Assembly (NCBI RefSeq): GCF_019457595.1
Contig: NZ_CP080419.1
Location: 2,170,001 to 2,234,000, forward strand
Source: Shewanella psychrotolerans
GTDB taxonomy: Bacteria; Pseudomonadota; Gammaproteobacteria; Enterobacterales; Shewanellaceae
Direction of reading: 5' to 3'
DNA length: 64,000 nt
In this document: piece after piece, positions 54,976-64,000 of the stretch
How positions within the stretch are numbered: position 1 is the first letter of the stretch
Layout of the letters: each line of letters starts with the position of its first letter
Program-made: the position numbers and the translations under genes
The notes under the pieces: generated by a model
What the model saw: the letters and a program-made list of their open reading frames with translations, nothing else
What the model was told of the DNA's origin: nothing
Databases searched by the model: none

Positions 54976-56289
54976 CTAGAGTATTCTGCGAAGCAAAAAG
55001 TCGGCTTTTAAGCGACGAATACGATTCATGATCTTTCTTACCGGTGTCGGATAATCATGTAATGTTTCTATTTGACTGTAATGATAAAGACGCTCAGTGT
55101 GCTCAAGGATATGATGCTGCTCTGTATTAAACTGCTCTTTCCAACAGCCTGTTTCATCTTGCAATAGTAAACCATTTTCTAAATCCAGCGCCCAAGCTCT
55201 TGGATTGAGATTAGAGCCTGTAATGAGATGGTTGCAATTATCAGCGCTGATACCTTTGAGGTGATAACTATTACGCCCATGCTTCCATAAGTGAATGTTC
55301 AGTTGTCCTGAATCAATAGCCCACTGCTGACGCTTAGCAAACTTACGCAACGATTGTTCGTATAAATAGGGTAATGCCCCTATTGTCGAAAACGCTTCTT
55401 CTGGTGGTATATAAAAATCGTTAGAGGTTTTATCCCCTACAACAATATCGATACGCTTACCTTGTTTGAGGTGCTTTGACAGTGCTCTTGATAAAATATA
55501 TGGCGGATTAAAGTAAGGCGTACAGATAAACAGCGACTGTTTTGATTGGCTAACCAAATCGATGATTAACTTGTTAAGCTTATTACGTTTACGACCAAGG
55601 CCAACAACGGGTGTAATACGATTACCGGTTTTGGTGGACTTAAATTCATACTTAGCTGCACTAAGACGTGTTTTAAGGGTGCGTACATCCACTTTATCGG
55701 GCAGTTGCTCACAGTCTTTTGATTGCGTTAACGAGGTTACCGCTTTGTCATTTTCAATATAGTCTTTAACCATCTGCCTCATCGAGCGAGCAAGCTCAGG
55801 CGACGAGATCACATGATAACGGTCAAAACGGTACTTATCACCTTGATGCAGATAGATGTTATTTAGACTCGCGCCACTAAAAATAACGGTATCGTCAATA
55901 ATAAAACCTTTAAGGTGCAAAACCCCCATGAACTCACGGGATTTAACTGGCACACCTAAGATCTTAATAGGATGCTCAGCCTTCTGGGCAAACTTGCTGT
56001 ACATCAAGTAATTGCCACTATCGCCTTTGTGACCGATTAACCCACGTCGTGCGCGATGAAAATCAACTAAAACGGTCACATCTAATTCAGGGTTATTGGC
56101 TTTTGCAAGCATTAAAGCGCTAAGGATCTCTCGCCCTGCTTCATCATCTTCTAGATAAAGTGCGGCAATGGTAATTGCAAATTTTGCCTGAGCGATCTGC
56201 TGCAGTAATTCGGCTTTTAGTGCCGTTGGCGTTAACAACCAACGAATAGCATCGTCTGGTAACGCAATTCCACCTAGCTTATCCAGCAA
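54976..56289 (-). CDS. pssA: CDP-diacylglycerol-serine O-phosphatidyltransferase (PLD type)
   Basis: 437 residues, as for E. coli PssA. Two phospholipase-D HxK motifs: HLKGFIIDDTVIFSGASLN in the N-terminal half and YHLKGISADNCNHLITGSNL in the C-terminal half. It makes phosphatidylserine from CDP-diacylglycerol and serine, the first step to phosphatidylethanolamine, at the membrane surface. The DUF1904 gene ends 11 bases upstream, so the two are probably cotranscribed. Confidence 0.93.
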   Translation of the reverse strand: MLDKLGGIALPDDAIRWLLTPTALKAELLQQIAQAKFAITIAALYLEDDEAGREILSALMLAKANNPELDVTVLVDFHRARRGLIGHKGDSGNYLMYSKFAQKAEHPIKILGVPVKSREFMGVLHLKGFIIDDTVIFSGASLNNIYLHQGDKYRFDRYHVISSPELARSMRQMVKDYIENDKAVTSLTQSKDCEQLPDKVDVRTLKTRLSAAKYEFKSTKTGNRITPVVGLGRKRNKLNKLIIDLVSQSKQSLFICTPYFNPPYILSRALSKHLKQGKRIDIVVGDKTSNDFYIPPEEAFSTIGALPYLYEQSLRKFAKRQQWAIDSGQLNIHLWKHGRNSYHLKGISADNCNHLITGSNLNPRAWALDLENGLLLQDETGCWKEQFNTEQHHILEHTERLYHYSQIETLHDYPTPVRKIMNRIRRLKADFLLRRIL

Positions 56290-56300
56290 GGCATCCTCCT

Positions 56301-56633
56301 TTAAAAATGGTGTCCATCACGGTAGTAGCAACTTGGCAATAATGCCGTGAACATGATTGAGATATGCTTCGCCGATAAATAAACCGATAATATGGCTTGG
56401 CGAATAACTTGCTCCACTGCGTGATGTGTTTCAGGGTCTTTAGGGAACCAGAGTACTTCAACCTGTACAAAGTCTCTGTCCACCTCTCCATGGCGATAAC
56501 TAATACTCTGCACCCAGTCTAGCGTAAAGTTACTTGGGGCTGTTTGGCAAAGTACCGCTAATTCATCGATTAACGTCTTGCTGATGTCTCTGACCGCCTC
56601 TTGTGGTAAGCCGCGCATACGAATATGTGGCAT
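56301..56633 (-). CDS. DUF1904-family protein
   Basis: 110 residues starting MPHIRMRGLPQEAVRDISKT, with LDWVQSISYRHGEVDRDFVQ in the middle, as in DUF1904 (tautomerase-like fold). Function is unknown. It lies directly upstream of pssA on the same strand. Confidence 0.8.
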   Translation of the reverse strand: MPHIRMRGLPQEAVRDISKTLIDELAVLCQTAPSNFTLDWVQSISYRHGEVDRDFVQVEVLWFPKDPETHHAVEQVIRQAILSVYLSAKHISIMFTALLPSCYYRDGHHF

Positions 56634-56860
56634 AGTGGTCCCATCCCTAATCTTTAAGGAGATAGAAATTACCGATTTAAGCCTCTAGGGGCAAGGTTTT
56701 TCTGCTGTAATGGGAGTCCTGTCGGTAAATAGTGCTTTTAATTTAACCAAATAGCCGAATTTGCTCAGAGTTTTTGGATGTGCTGTTGTTTTTCCGCCTG
56801 GATTACGGTTTTTTTAATGCAGGCGATATACAATATCTTTTTCTTAATCTTGGGCATGGT

Positions 56861-57061
56861 ATGAATAGAAACATCCTGATTACTTTGGCTATCACGCTGG
56901 TGTTAGCTTGGGCTATTTTCCATTTTAAAGCGGAGCTTGGGATATTTATCCTGCCGCTATTTATTGGCTTAGTTGCCTTTGTCACTTTAAGGTTATATCG
57001 CTTGATGGAGAAAGACGATACGTCGGAAAAACCTGCGGCAAAGCCTAACGACAATAACTAA
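56861..57061 (+). CDS. small membrane protein
   Basis: 66 residues from ATG 56861: MNRNILITLAITLVLAWAIF and then a second helix around LGIFILPLFIGLVAFVTLRL, with a charged, Pro/Lys-rich tail. Two membrane spans. The longer frame from 56774 adds a leader without a ribosome site. It lies 41 bases before dacB. No family recognised. Confidence 0.55.
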   Translation: MNRNILITLAITLVLAWAIFHFKAELGIFILPLFIGLVAFVTLRLYRLMEKDDTSEKPAAKPNDNN

Positions 57062-57102
57062 GGTGCACCGAGCAATGAAGCTGGGATGCAAATAAAGAGG
57101 TT

Positions 57103-58617
57103 ATGGATTTTTTTATCAAGTTAGCGGCTAAGTTAATCAATATTGCAGGTGTTACTGTTAGCGTTATTGGCGGCGCTGGCTCGGTGATGATATTAATACT
57201 TGGTTCAACTTTAAGTTTTAGCGCGCAAGCAGACTCAGATATTAATCAGTACTTAACCAACATGATGTCAGTGATCAAATCGCCCTACTCTCAAGTGGGG
57301 GTCGTAGCCTTCGACTTAGCATCTGATACATCTATTTTTGAATACAATGCCAATAGCTTGATGATCCCAGCTAGCACTCAAAAGCTACTAACCGCAGTGG
57401 CGGCGACCGCTCAGCTTGATGAAAACTTGACCTTCGATACCCGCTTGTATTCAAGGTCGCCAATTAGGCACGGTAAGCTACTTGGGGATCTCTATTTGCA
57501 ATTTAGTGGCGATCCAACGTTGACGAGTGATGATCTTAGGCAACTTTTTAAGCAACTAAGCAATTTAGGGATCTATGATATTACTGGCGATCTCTATTTA
57601 GTTAGTCAGGCTGACGAGCAGTTTAAGGCGCCGGGGGTCGTTTGGGATGATTTGGGAATTTGCTATGCGGCTCCCGTATCGCGTTTCGTGATAAACCAAA
57701 ACTGTATCCAAGGTCAGTTAATCCCTATGCTGGCCACCAATGAGGCTAAACTGAGCTTTCCTAGCTATCTTCCCGTAAAAATTACCACCACCGCCTATTT
57801 TGATAAAAATAAACAACAGGAGTTTTGTGAGCTGTCGTTACAGCGCTTGGCCAAAAACCAGTTTCACATTAGCGGCTGCGTTAGCGGCGATAAACCACTG
57901 AAGCTAGCTATCGCTATTTCAGAGCCCGATCTTTATGCGCAGCAGCTGGTGGCACAACTGACCACCTCAGCAAAGATACGGGTCAAAGGAAAGGTTAAAT
58001 TAACCCATACTCTTGATAAGAGCGCTAAGCTTATCGCGGAGCATAGGTCGCGGCCCTTATCATCGTTAATCGAAACCATGTTATTAAAATCAGATAATTT
58101 GATCGCCGATCGTTTATTTAAAGCCATAGGTGAAAGCGTCTATGATCAGCCAGGCAGCTTTACTAACGGCGCGAAAGCTATGGTTCGAATATTGACCGAT
58201 GCTGGTGTGGATTTAACTCATTCACAGATCGTCGATGGTTCGGGCTTGTCACGTTATAACTTACTGAGTGCAAGCCAATTAATGCAGGTATTGCATCTCG
58301 TTTATCAGGAGCCGCATTTTGCACATCTTATTGGTAAGCTACCCGTTGCGGGCCAAAGCGGTACGCTGCGTTACAAAAGCGGATACAATAAAGCACCGTT
58401 AAAAGATAAGGTGATTGCAAAAACGGGATCGATGCAAGGGGTTGATAATTTAGCGGGTTTTTTAACTATCGATAGTGAGCATCAAGTCCTATTTGCCATA
58501 TTAGAAAATGGGCAAAGCCCTCAAACCGAGCAAGCGCAACTTGCTCCATTTAGCGCACTTTTTTTACAAACACTATTAGATTTCTCTCGCTCTTTTCAAC
58601 AAACTGCTAGCCCCTAA
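57103..58617 (+). CDS. dacB: D-alanyl-D-alanine carboxypeptidase/endopeptidase (PBP4)
   Basis: 504 residues. An N-terminal hydrophobic stretch (residues 12-43) is a signal peptide. The active site is S91-x-x-K94 (STQK), then S-D-N in LLKSDNLIADRLF and K-T-G in IAKTGSMQGV; the insert domain lies between. It trims and opens peptidoglycan crosslinks in the periplasm. AGAGG ribosome site. A terminator follows closely. Confidence 0.93.
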   Translation: MDFFIKLAAKLINIAGVTVSVIGGAGSVMILILGSTLSFSAQADSDINQYLTNMMSVIKSPYSQVGVVAFDLASDTSIFEYNANSLMIPASTQKLLTAVAATAQLDENLTFDTRLYSRSPIRHGKLLGDLYLQFSGDPTLTSDDLRQLFKQLSNLGIYDITGDLYLVSQADEQFKAPGVVWDDLGICYAAPVSRFVINQNCIQGQLIPMLATNEAKLSFPSYLPVKITTTAYFDKNKQQEFCELSLQRLAKNQFHISGCVSGDKPLKLAIAISEPDLYAQQLVAQLTTSAKIRVKGKVKLTHTLDKSAKLIAEHRSRPLSSLIETMLLKSDNLIADRLFKAIGESVYDQPGSFTNGAKAMVRILTDAGVDLTHSQIVDGSGLSRYNLLSASQLMQVLHLVYQEPHFAHLIGKLPVAGQSGTLRYKSGYNKAPLKDKVIAKTGSMQGVDNLAGFLTIDSEHQVLFAILENGQSPQTEQAQLAPFSALFLQTLLDFSRSFQQTASP

Positions 58618-58624
58618 ATCAATA

Positions 58625-58660
58625 AAAAAGCCCTAATAGAACACGCTTAGGGCTTTTTAT
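58625..58660 (+). terminator. terminator of dacB
   Basis: AAAAAGCCCTAA and TTAGGGCTTTTT arms, a long stem with A- and T-runs, right after the dacB stop. Confidence 0.9.
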
Positions 58661-58785
58661 CTATAAAGAGCGCTTGTCTACGTAATAACAAATACCAATT
58701 AGAATAAAGAGGTGATTGCTCAGCGACGATTTAGCACTAAAAGCAACACCCATTCCATCATCTGTTCGCCTTGAATGAGTTGGCA

Positions 58786-58829
58786 AAATACACGCTGAGT
58801 GGATCACTTTCTTATACTGTTTGGTATAA
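58786..58829 (+). repeat. dispersed chromosomal repeat, copy 2
   Basis: Same repeat as 40975-41017 with a few changes; contains CACGCTGAGT and TTGGTATAA. It abuts the 3' end of the acyl-CoA dehydrogenase gene. Confidence 0.7.
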
Positions 58830-58833
58830 CGTA

Positions 58834-60591
58834 TTAAAAAATAGCTTCTTCCATATCCATGATCATGCTATCACCAGCATTAACTTGGGCAAGATGGTAA
58901 TCCACTTTAGGCAGAATCTTTGCCATATAAAACTCAGCAACTTGGGTTTTGGCTTTAGCGAAATTGTCATCTTCATGATCAACTGAGCGCTCTGCCATCA
59001 GTAACCAGAAATAGCCATAAATTAGATGACCGAAGGCATCGAGGAAATCAACGGCACAAGCATTAATCAATGCTGGTTGAGCAAGTTTGTTGTCATTGAT
59101 TTGCGTAGCCGTTTTTAACAGCGCATCAAAGCGCGATACTATCGCCTGTTTATGAGTGTCACTCACATGAGCGAATGATTGCAACTGAACATCAAGCTCG
59201 CTTAATAACTCTGTTAATGCCGCTACATTGTCACCTGTAGTCTTACGACCTAAGAAATCAATGGCCTGAATACCGTTGGTGCCTTCATAGATTTGGGCGA
59301 TACGAGTATCTCTGACCAGCTGTTCAATTCCTGTTTCACAGATATAACCATGACCGCCAAATACTTGCTGTGCCATGATCGCCGCATCAAGACCGCGATC
59401 ACTGAGAAACGCTTTGGCAACAGGCGTGAGTAAACCAACATAACGAGCCGCTTTCGCTTTAACCTCGCCTTCTGCATACTTAGCCAAATCAAGCTGCTGA
59501 CCAGTAAACACTGATAATGCACGCCCAGCTTCTGTGTAACTTCGAATCGTTAGCAGCATTCGGCGAACATCACCGTGAACAATAATTGGGTCGCTCACAG
59601 CGCCTGTTGCTGAGCCGCCCGCTGCAATACCTTGGGTACGCTCTTTGGCATAGACGGCCGCCATTTGATATGCCGCTTGTGATGTTCCTAGACCTTGAAT
59701 ACCGATGGCTAAGCGTTCATAGTTCATCATGGTAAACATACAGACTAAGCCACGATTTGGTTTACCGATGAGGTAGCCTTGGGCGTCATCGTAGTTCATC
59801 ACGCAGGTTGCTGAGCCTTTTAGGCCCATTTTATGTTCAATAGAACCGACAGTAACGCCATTGGCCTCGCCGAGTTCACCGTTGTCATCAACTTTAATTT
59901 TGGGTACTAAAAATAGTGAGATCCCATTTGAATCTGGCAATTTGGCTAAAACCAGGTGAATGATATTTTCAGTAAGGTCGTGATCGCCACCAGTAATGAA
60001 AATCTTACTACCACTGATCAAATAGCTACCATCATCTTGAGGTATGGCTTTAGTACGAATGTTACGTAGATCAGATCCCGCTTGTGGCTCAGTCATATCC
60101 ATCGCGCCCGCCCATTCTCCGCTATAAAGATTGGGCAGATATTTTTGTTTGAGCTCGTTTGTACCATGAGCGTTGATACATAATGCAGCCCCTGCGGTTA
60201 ATGAACCATAAAGCGTAAATGCATTACAGGCACTATAAGCCATTTCATCGACCAGCACCCCAAGCATTTTGGGCATCCCCATACCGCCTAGCTCTGGATC
60301 GCCACATAACCCAACCCAACCGCCTTCAGCATACTGATCGTATACGGCCTTATAACCATCAGGAGTCATCACCTTGTCGCCTTCATGACGAACACCTTGC
60401 TCATCGCCGCTGCGATTGATGGGATGAATAAGATCGCGGGCAATTTTGTCAGCTTCATCCATTATCGCCTGTGCTGTATCCATATCTACAGCATCTGCAA
60501 GTTCAGGTAAACTCGCCCAGGTTGTCGGCGCATCAAACACCTTCTCTAATAAAAACTTCATATCGGCTAACGGTGCTTGGTATGGGTTCAT
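58834..60591 (-). CDS. acyl-CoA dehydrogenase with C-terminal extension
   Basis: 585 residues from ATG 60591 (MNPYQAPLADMKFLLEKVFD); in-frame ATGs at 60609 and 60648 are possible. FAD-dependent oxidation of acyl-CoA to enoyl-CoA. The motifs are DMTEPQAGSDLRNIRTKA, GSKIFITGGDHD, EHKMGLKGSATCVM and QVFGGHGYICETGIEQLVRD, which mark the 3-methylmercaptopropionyl-CoA dehydrogenase-like group of about 600 residues. The exact substrate (fatty or DMSP-derived) is unresolved. Confidence 0.9.
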   Translation of the reverse strand: MNPYQAPLADMKFLLEKVFDAPTTWASLPELADAVDMDTAQAIMDEADKIARDLIHPINRSGDEQGVRHEGDKVMTPDGYKAVYDQYAEGGWVGLCGDPELGGMGMPKMLGVLVDEMAYSACNAFTLYGSLTAGAALCINAHGTNELKQKYLPNLYSGEWAGAMDMTEPQAGSDLRNIRTKAIPQDDGSYLISGSKIFITGGDHDLTENIIHLVLAKLPDSNGISLFLVPKIKVDDNGELGEANGVTVGSIEHKMGLKGSATCVMNYDDAQGYLIGKPNRGLVCMFTMMNYERLAIGIQGLGTSQAAYQMAAVYAKERTQGIAAGGSATGAVSDPIIVHGDVRRMLLTIRSYTEAGRALSVFTGQQLDLAKYAEGEVKAKAARYVGLLTPVAKAFLSDRGLDAAIMAQQVFGGHGYICETGIEQLVRDTRIAQIYEGTNGIQAIDFLGRKTTGDNVAALTELLSELDVQLQSFAHVSDTHKQAIVSRFDALLKTATQINDNKLAQPALINACAVDFLDAFGHLIYGYFWLLMAERSVDHEDDNFAKAKTQVAEFYMAKILPKVDYHLAQVNAGDSMIMDMEEAIF

Positions 60592-60703
60592 ATCTTCACT
60601 CTTAAACATTGGATTTAAACGGTTGTTTAAACTTATACTAGATAGCATTTAGAATAAAGTCTTTTGTACTGAATTAGCGTGATTTAGCTTGCAGCTAGAC
60701 ATA

Positions 60704-60729
60704 AAAAGCCCCGCAATTATTGCAGGGCG
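60704..60729 (-). terminator. terminator of the DUF2058 gene
   Basis: On the - strand CGCCCTGCAATAATTGCGGG plus GCTTTTT: a stem with a T-run, 25 bases past the stop. Confidence 0.88.
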
Positions 60730-60754
60730 ATAAGATGATGCCTATAAGAGTGGA

Positions 60755-61297
60755 TTACCACATTAAATCGTCTGGAATGACATAATCGGCATAGGGATCA
60801 TCCTCTTCAACTACTTGTTGGTTATCGTCTTGCTGCCACAAGTAACCACACCATTCAGGTACTAATAACTGTACCCTTTCGGCTAATTTATGCGGCACTA
60901 AATAGCTAACTTCATCGTGGCGAACAATACCTAATTGGCCATTTAGAAGCTGGCTTTGCAATTTATCATTGATATAAATTGAATAGATTTTTGTGCCTAA
61001 GGTGTAGTTGAATTTCACTTCAGCATCTTTTGGAATCTCAATAGCAAGGCGCTTAAACTCGGTGATAAGCCCTCTTACTTGGCCTTTTTCAGTCGCCTCG
61101 GCAAAACGCTGTTCATTTAAGGCTCTATCTTTTTCTATTTGCGCCTGTTTTTTAGCAGCGATCTCTTGTCTGAGCACTTCAGAGCCGTCGTCTACTTTGG
61201 CTTTTCGATCTCGGCGTTTTTGGGTTTTAGTATCACGTACTTTCTGTTTACTGACTAAACCAGCCTTTAACAGTTGTTCTTGAAATGGGTTTGCCAT
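60755..61297 (-). CDS. DUF2058 (YaiL-like) protein
   Basis: 180 residues starting MANPFQEQLLKAGLVSKQKV, a highly charged Lys/Arg/Glu helix in the first half and a compact second half (TLGTKIYSIYINDKL to SYLVPHKLAERV), as in the nucleoprotein/polynucleotide-associated YaiL family. The function is not established. Single gene with its own terminator. Confidence 0.87.
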   Translation of the reverse strand: MANPFQEQLLKAGLVSKQKVRDTKTQKRRDRKAKVDDGSEVLRQEIAAKKQAQIEKDRALNEQRFAEATEKGQVRGLITEFKRLAIEIPKDAEVKFNYTLGTKIYSIYINDKLQSQLLNGQLGIVRHDEVSYLVPHKLAERVQLLVPEWCGYLWQQDDNQQVVEEDDPYADYVIPDDLMW

Positions 61298-61349
61298 TAG
61301 TTTTCTCGCTTATTCAATAGCATCACTTATGCTATCTATTTTCAAAAAT

Positions 61350-61784
61350 TTAGTTCATTTGAGCAAACATACCTAGCTCACTCATCGCCATACTGGTGCC
61401 GCCCAATGACCATCCGCCATCAATGGGTAAAATAACACCTGTAATATAACTTGCCATAGGCGACGCTAAAAAAGCGCTGCATTTGCGATATCTTGGCATT
61501 GGCAATTACGTTGTAATGGCACACTTTGAGCGACTCTCTGTTGTAGCGCCTTATTCGGCGCAAGACGATAGAAGCCTTCGTTATCGGCAATTGGCCCTGT
61601 AACCAATGAGTTTACTCTTATTTCCTCTGCGCCCCATTCAAGCGCTAAGCTTTTTGTCAACATATCGACTCCAGCTTTCGCAGCGCTGACATGCGCCCGC
61701 TTTAGCAAATGCCTCAGCGATCCTTCAGTTAATTCCGCTCGTATCGCCAACGACGACAATATTCTTTCCTTGGTTATCAAACAT
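61350..61784 (-). pseudogene. short-chain dehydrogenase, decayed
   Basis: The start is intact: AAGGAG then MFDNQGKNIVVVGDTSGI, followed by a TGA and then IAEAFAKAGAHV, joined straight to SAAKAGVDMLTKSLALEWGA. Roughly 110 middle codons are missing, including the catalytic Tyr region. A one-base loss in the T-run near 61,470 breaks the end (FLASPMASYITGVILPIDGG), and the C-terminus is still readable. At least three lesions, so it is dead. The HVSAAKAG pattern recalls 2,4-dienoyl-CoA-reductase-like SDRs. Confidence 0.85.
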
Positions 61785-61841
61785 ATTAACTCCTTCGGAT
61801 CCCGTTCCTGTTAGGTCCTATTTCTGCTAATTGCTCCGATG

Positions 61842-62537
61842 TTAGCCTAACGATGCGTGTATTGCGGTTAATGCAGCTAAAGGATCGGCAGCTTTAGTGA
61901 TAGGGCGACCTATCACCAGATAATCTGAGCCAGCAGCCAGCGCCTCAACAGGTGTCATCACCCGATGTTGATCGCCCTTATCGCTGCCCACAGGACGAAT
62001 ACCAGGTGTAATTAATTTGAAATCTTTGCCAAAGGTCTCTTTTAACATTGTCGCTTCTTGGGCCGAACACACGATACCTGCAAGCCCGGCCTGTTGAGTC
62101 AGTGCGGCTAGACGCTTAACATGATCAGCTGCAGATACATTAATACCAAGCAACTTGAGCTCTTCGTCACTCATTGAAGTCAATACGGTAACCGCAATCA
62201 GTAATGGGGCGTTGTCACCGTAGGGCAATAATGCTTGTTGTGCGGCTTGCATCATCGCTAAGCCGCCACTAGCGTGGACATTGGTCATCCAAACGCCAAG
62301 CTCTGCGGCGGCGGCAACTGCTTTAGCGACCGTATTCGGGATATCGTGAAATTTAAGGTCTAAAAATAGATCGAAATTTCGGTGATGGATCTCGTTAACC
62401 AGCTCAGGCCCAAACAAGGTAAACATCTCTTTGCCGATTTTCAGACGACACATGTTTGGATCTAACTTATCAATTAGCTGCAAAGCTTCGGCTTTATTAT
62501 CGAAATCTAACGCCACTATAATTGGTTTGTTGCTCAT
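61842..62537 (-). CDS. pyrF: orotidine 5'-phosphate decarboxylase
   Basis: 231 residues, as expected. The catalytic Lys-Asp motif is in [19 protein letters not shown]; the phosphate-binding end is PGIRPVG...[12 protein letters not shown]. It makes UMP, the last step of pyrimidine synthesis. ATG 62537 follows AGGAG; the longer frame to 62612 runs into lapB. It lies 32 bases after lapB, the standard order in enterics and Shewanella. Confidence 0.96.
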   Translation of the reverse strand: MSNKPIIVALDFDNKAEALQLIDKLDPNMCRLKIGKEMFTLFGPELVNEIHHRNFDLFLDLKFHDIPNTVAKAVAAAAELGVWMTNVHASGGLAMMQAAQQALLPYGDNAPLLIAVTVLTSMSDEELKLLGINVSAADHVKRLAALTQQAGLAGIVCSAQEATMLKETFGKDFKLITPGIRPVGSDKGDQHRVMTPVEALAAGSDYLVIGRPITKAADPLAALTAIHASLG

Positions 62538-62569
62538 TAATCTCTCCTGGTGCTTTGCATTTTTATTGT

Positions 62570-63730
62570 TTATTCGCCGTCCAGACCACGGATCCGCTTG
62601 ATTGACCCCCAACTCTTACAAGAGGGGCAATGCCAATAAAGTGTGTGCGACGGAAATCCACACTCTATACAACGGTAACTCGGCCGATATTTAATTTGTT
62701 GTTCTACTAACTCTGATAGCATATTGAGACTTTTTTTAGCCTGACCATCTTCAGCATGTTGTAATTGCATCTTCATTAGATGCTGAAAGCTTTTCATTGT
62801 TGGGTGGCGATAGAGTCCATCTAAGATCAGCTTCTCTGCATCTTGTACGTCGCCATGTTCAATCATATTCTGCGCGAGCGTGATTGCTACACTCGCACCG
62901 GCACCCTGCTCTAACGCTTCACGAAGTAATTCGCGATAGGCACTGCGCTCATTAGGTGATTGATATAATTCATTGGTAATGGCTAGCGCTTCTGGAAAGA
63001 GTTCAATATCAGCATCTTTAAGACGAACTATCATCTCTTTACCACGCGCCAACTCATGCTGGTTGAGATAAAGTTTTGCTAACTGTAATAATGCTCGACC
63101 ACAATTATTATCTTGTTTCAGGGCTAAATTAAGCGTCTTTTGTTTTAATTCGAGATCTTGTTGTTCATCTGCGAGTTCGCAATATAGGTGAGCGCATAGG
63201 TGTTTCAGCGATTGCTGACGTTTGCGTTTTAACGTCTTAATGATATCGATTGCTTTTTGCCAATCTTTGGTCACTTGATAAATGGCAATTAACTGATCTT
63301 CTGCTTCTTCACTGTGATCTTCTTGGCGAACTAGATTAAGAAAAATCTCTTCTGCGCGGTCATAGAACCCCGCTGCTAAGTAGTCTTTCCCTAGTTCCAT
63401 CATGGCTATATCACGTTGTTCGGTAGTTAAAGTCGGTCTAGCGATAAGGTTTTGATGAATGCGTATAGAGCGGTCTACTTCGCCTCGTTTACGAAACAGT
63501 GAACCTAGAGAGAGATGAGTGTCGATAGTGTCATCATCCACGTCAAGCATAGAGATAAACAGATCAACCGCTTTGTCTGATTCGTTAGAGAGTAGAAAAT
63601 TAAGGCCAGTAAAATAATCCCGACTTAATTGTTTACGTTTACTATTCTGTTTATGCCTAATACTACGGCGTCCCATATACCAACCATAACCGGCTGCAAT
63701 AGGAAGTAACAGAAACAGGATCTCTAACAT
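62570..63730 (-). CDS. lapB: LapB (YciM), lipopolysaccharide assembly regulator
   Basis: 386 residues. N-terminal anchor [20 protein letters not shown], then TPR repeats (about 60-340) and a C-terminal rubredoxin-type zinc site with CIECGF and CPSCKSWG. It controls LpxC degradation by FtsH and so LPS level, at the inner membrane. The lapA stop is one base upstream, so they form one operon with pyrF. Confidence 0.95.
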   Translation of the reverse strand: MLEILFLLLPIAAGYGWYMGRRSIRHKQNSKRKQLSRDYFTGLNFLLSNESDKAVDLFISMLDVDDDTIDTHLSLGSLFRKRGEVDRSIRIHQNLIARPTLTTEQRDIAMMELGKDYLAAGFYDRAEEIFLNLVRQEDHSEEAEDQLIAIYQVTKDWQKAIDIIKTLKRKRQQSLKHLCAHLYCELADEQQDLELKQKTLNLALKQDNNCGRALLQLAKLYLNQHELARGKEMIVRLKDADIELFPEALAITNELYQSPNERSAYRELLREALEQGAGASVAITLAQNMIEHGDVQDAEKLILDGLYRHPTMKSFQHLMKMQLQHAEDGQAKKSLNMLSELVEQQIKYRPSYRCIECGFPSHTLYWHCPSCKSWGSIKRIRGLDGE

Positions 63731-63731
63731 A

Positions 63732-64000
63732 TTAAGCGTTTAGTTCCTTAGCGTTAGCATCACCTAGCGCTTTTTGATCATTAGAACTTGATGGTGGCAG
63801 TTTTGCTTCCAGTTGTTCTATCTTTTTGTTGGCTTGACGAACAACCAATTTCATTTTAGTGATGTGATAAATGGCGAAAAGCCAACTAACGAGGAAACCG
63901 GCTAAGAAAACAACACCTAATACAACAGGAAGACGATATTCGCCTTGAGCAATAAAGTAACTGATCGTCACCAGTTGCTCGTTGCGGGCACCAAACAACA
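63732..64000 (-). CDS. lapA: LapA (YciS)-like membrane protein, partial
   Basis: At least 88 residues to the window edge. Sequence FGARNEQLVTISYFIAQGEY and a membrane helix (LGVVFLAGFLVSWLF), then a coiled-coil and a Ser/Asn-rich tail match LapA, which works with LapB in LPS assembly. By comparison with E. coli LapA about 20 N-terminal residues lie beyond the window, so the visible ATG is probably internal. Confidence 0.88.
   Translation of the reverse strand, partial: LFGARNEQLVTISYFIAQGEYRLPVVLGVVFLAGFLVSWLFAIYHITKMKLVVRQANKKIEQLEAKLPPSSSNDQKALGDANAKELNA

Overview
The window looks like a Shewanella-type marine gammaproteobacterium. The right part carries a typical core gene order (lapA, lapB, pyrF, a DUF2058 gene, an acyl-CoA dehydrogenase, dacB, pssA, a Mn-dependent pyrophosphatase, an exported M1 aminopeptidase) and two copies of a short intergenic repeat. 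The assignment rests on gene content and order; no marker gene was compared.

Positions 1 to about 36,600 are an accessory region framed by two Tn7-like transposition modules, both on the + strand. The left module shows the end of TnsB, all of TnsC and a TniQ-family target selector (3-3701). The right one has a TnsA-like protein and a TnsB cut off just after its catalytic Glu by insertion-sequence debris (34236-36624). The two TnsB copies are clearly diverged, so this reads as two related elements side by side, the right one a relic. Each module has a CsrA-like gene nearby (4228-4458 and 32453-32686) with nearly the same leader, and that leader overlaps the ribosome binding site with a good match to the CsrA RNA-binding consensus.

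The cargo between the modules runs as follows. (a) A microcin/bacteriocin cluster on the - strand (5436-10045): HlyD-type adaptor, small membrane protein (likely immunity), double-glycine Gly/Ser-rich precursor, and C39-peptidase ABC exporter. (b) An IS5 remnant, a PEBP-family secreted protein and an AraC regulator. (c) A 1558-residue STAND NTPase with an N-terminal nuclease-like motif (Avs-like antiphage protein). (d) A broken tyrosine recombinase and a small secreted protein. (e) A HEPN protein next to an unusual methyltransferase-HNH fusion. (f) An exported endonuclease/exonuclease/phosphatase gene broken by one stop codon. (g) SOS-controlled umuDC. (h) Two similar secreted proteins, a degraded sigma-54 activator, an integron-like cassette holding an AbiTii-like gene, a second HEPN protein, and several dispersed intergenic repeats. 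Taken together this is a mobile defence and competition island.

From about 36,800 on the sequence is ordinary chromosome: a small heat-shock protein, a TonB receptor divergent from a DUF4198 protein around a metalloregulator-like palindrome, a Lon-like protease, ppaC, an M1 aminopeptidase, a GNAT enzyme, an HNH protein, a serine hydrolase, a very structured intergenic stretch (50,716-50,859) that may be a non-coding RNA, a methyltransferase related to the cargo fusion, a TPR-sulfotransferase, a DTW-domain enzyme, pssA, dacB, an acyl-CoA dehydrogenase, a decayed SDR gene, pyrF, lapB and the start-less edge of lapA.
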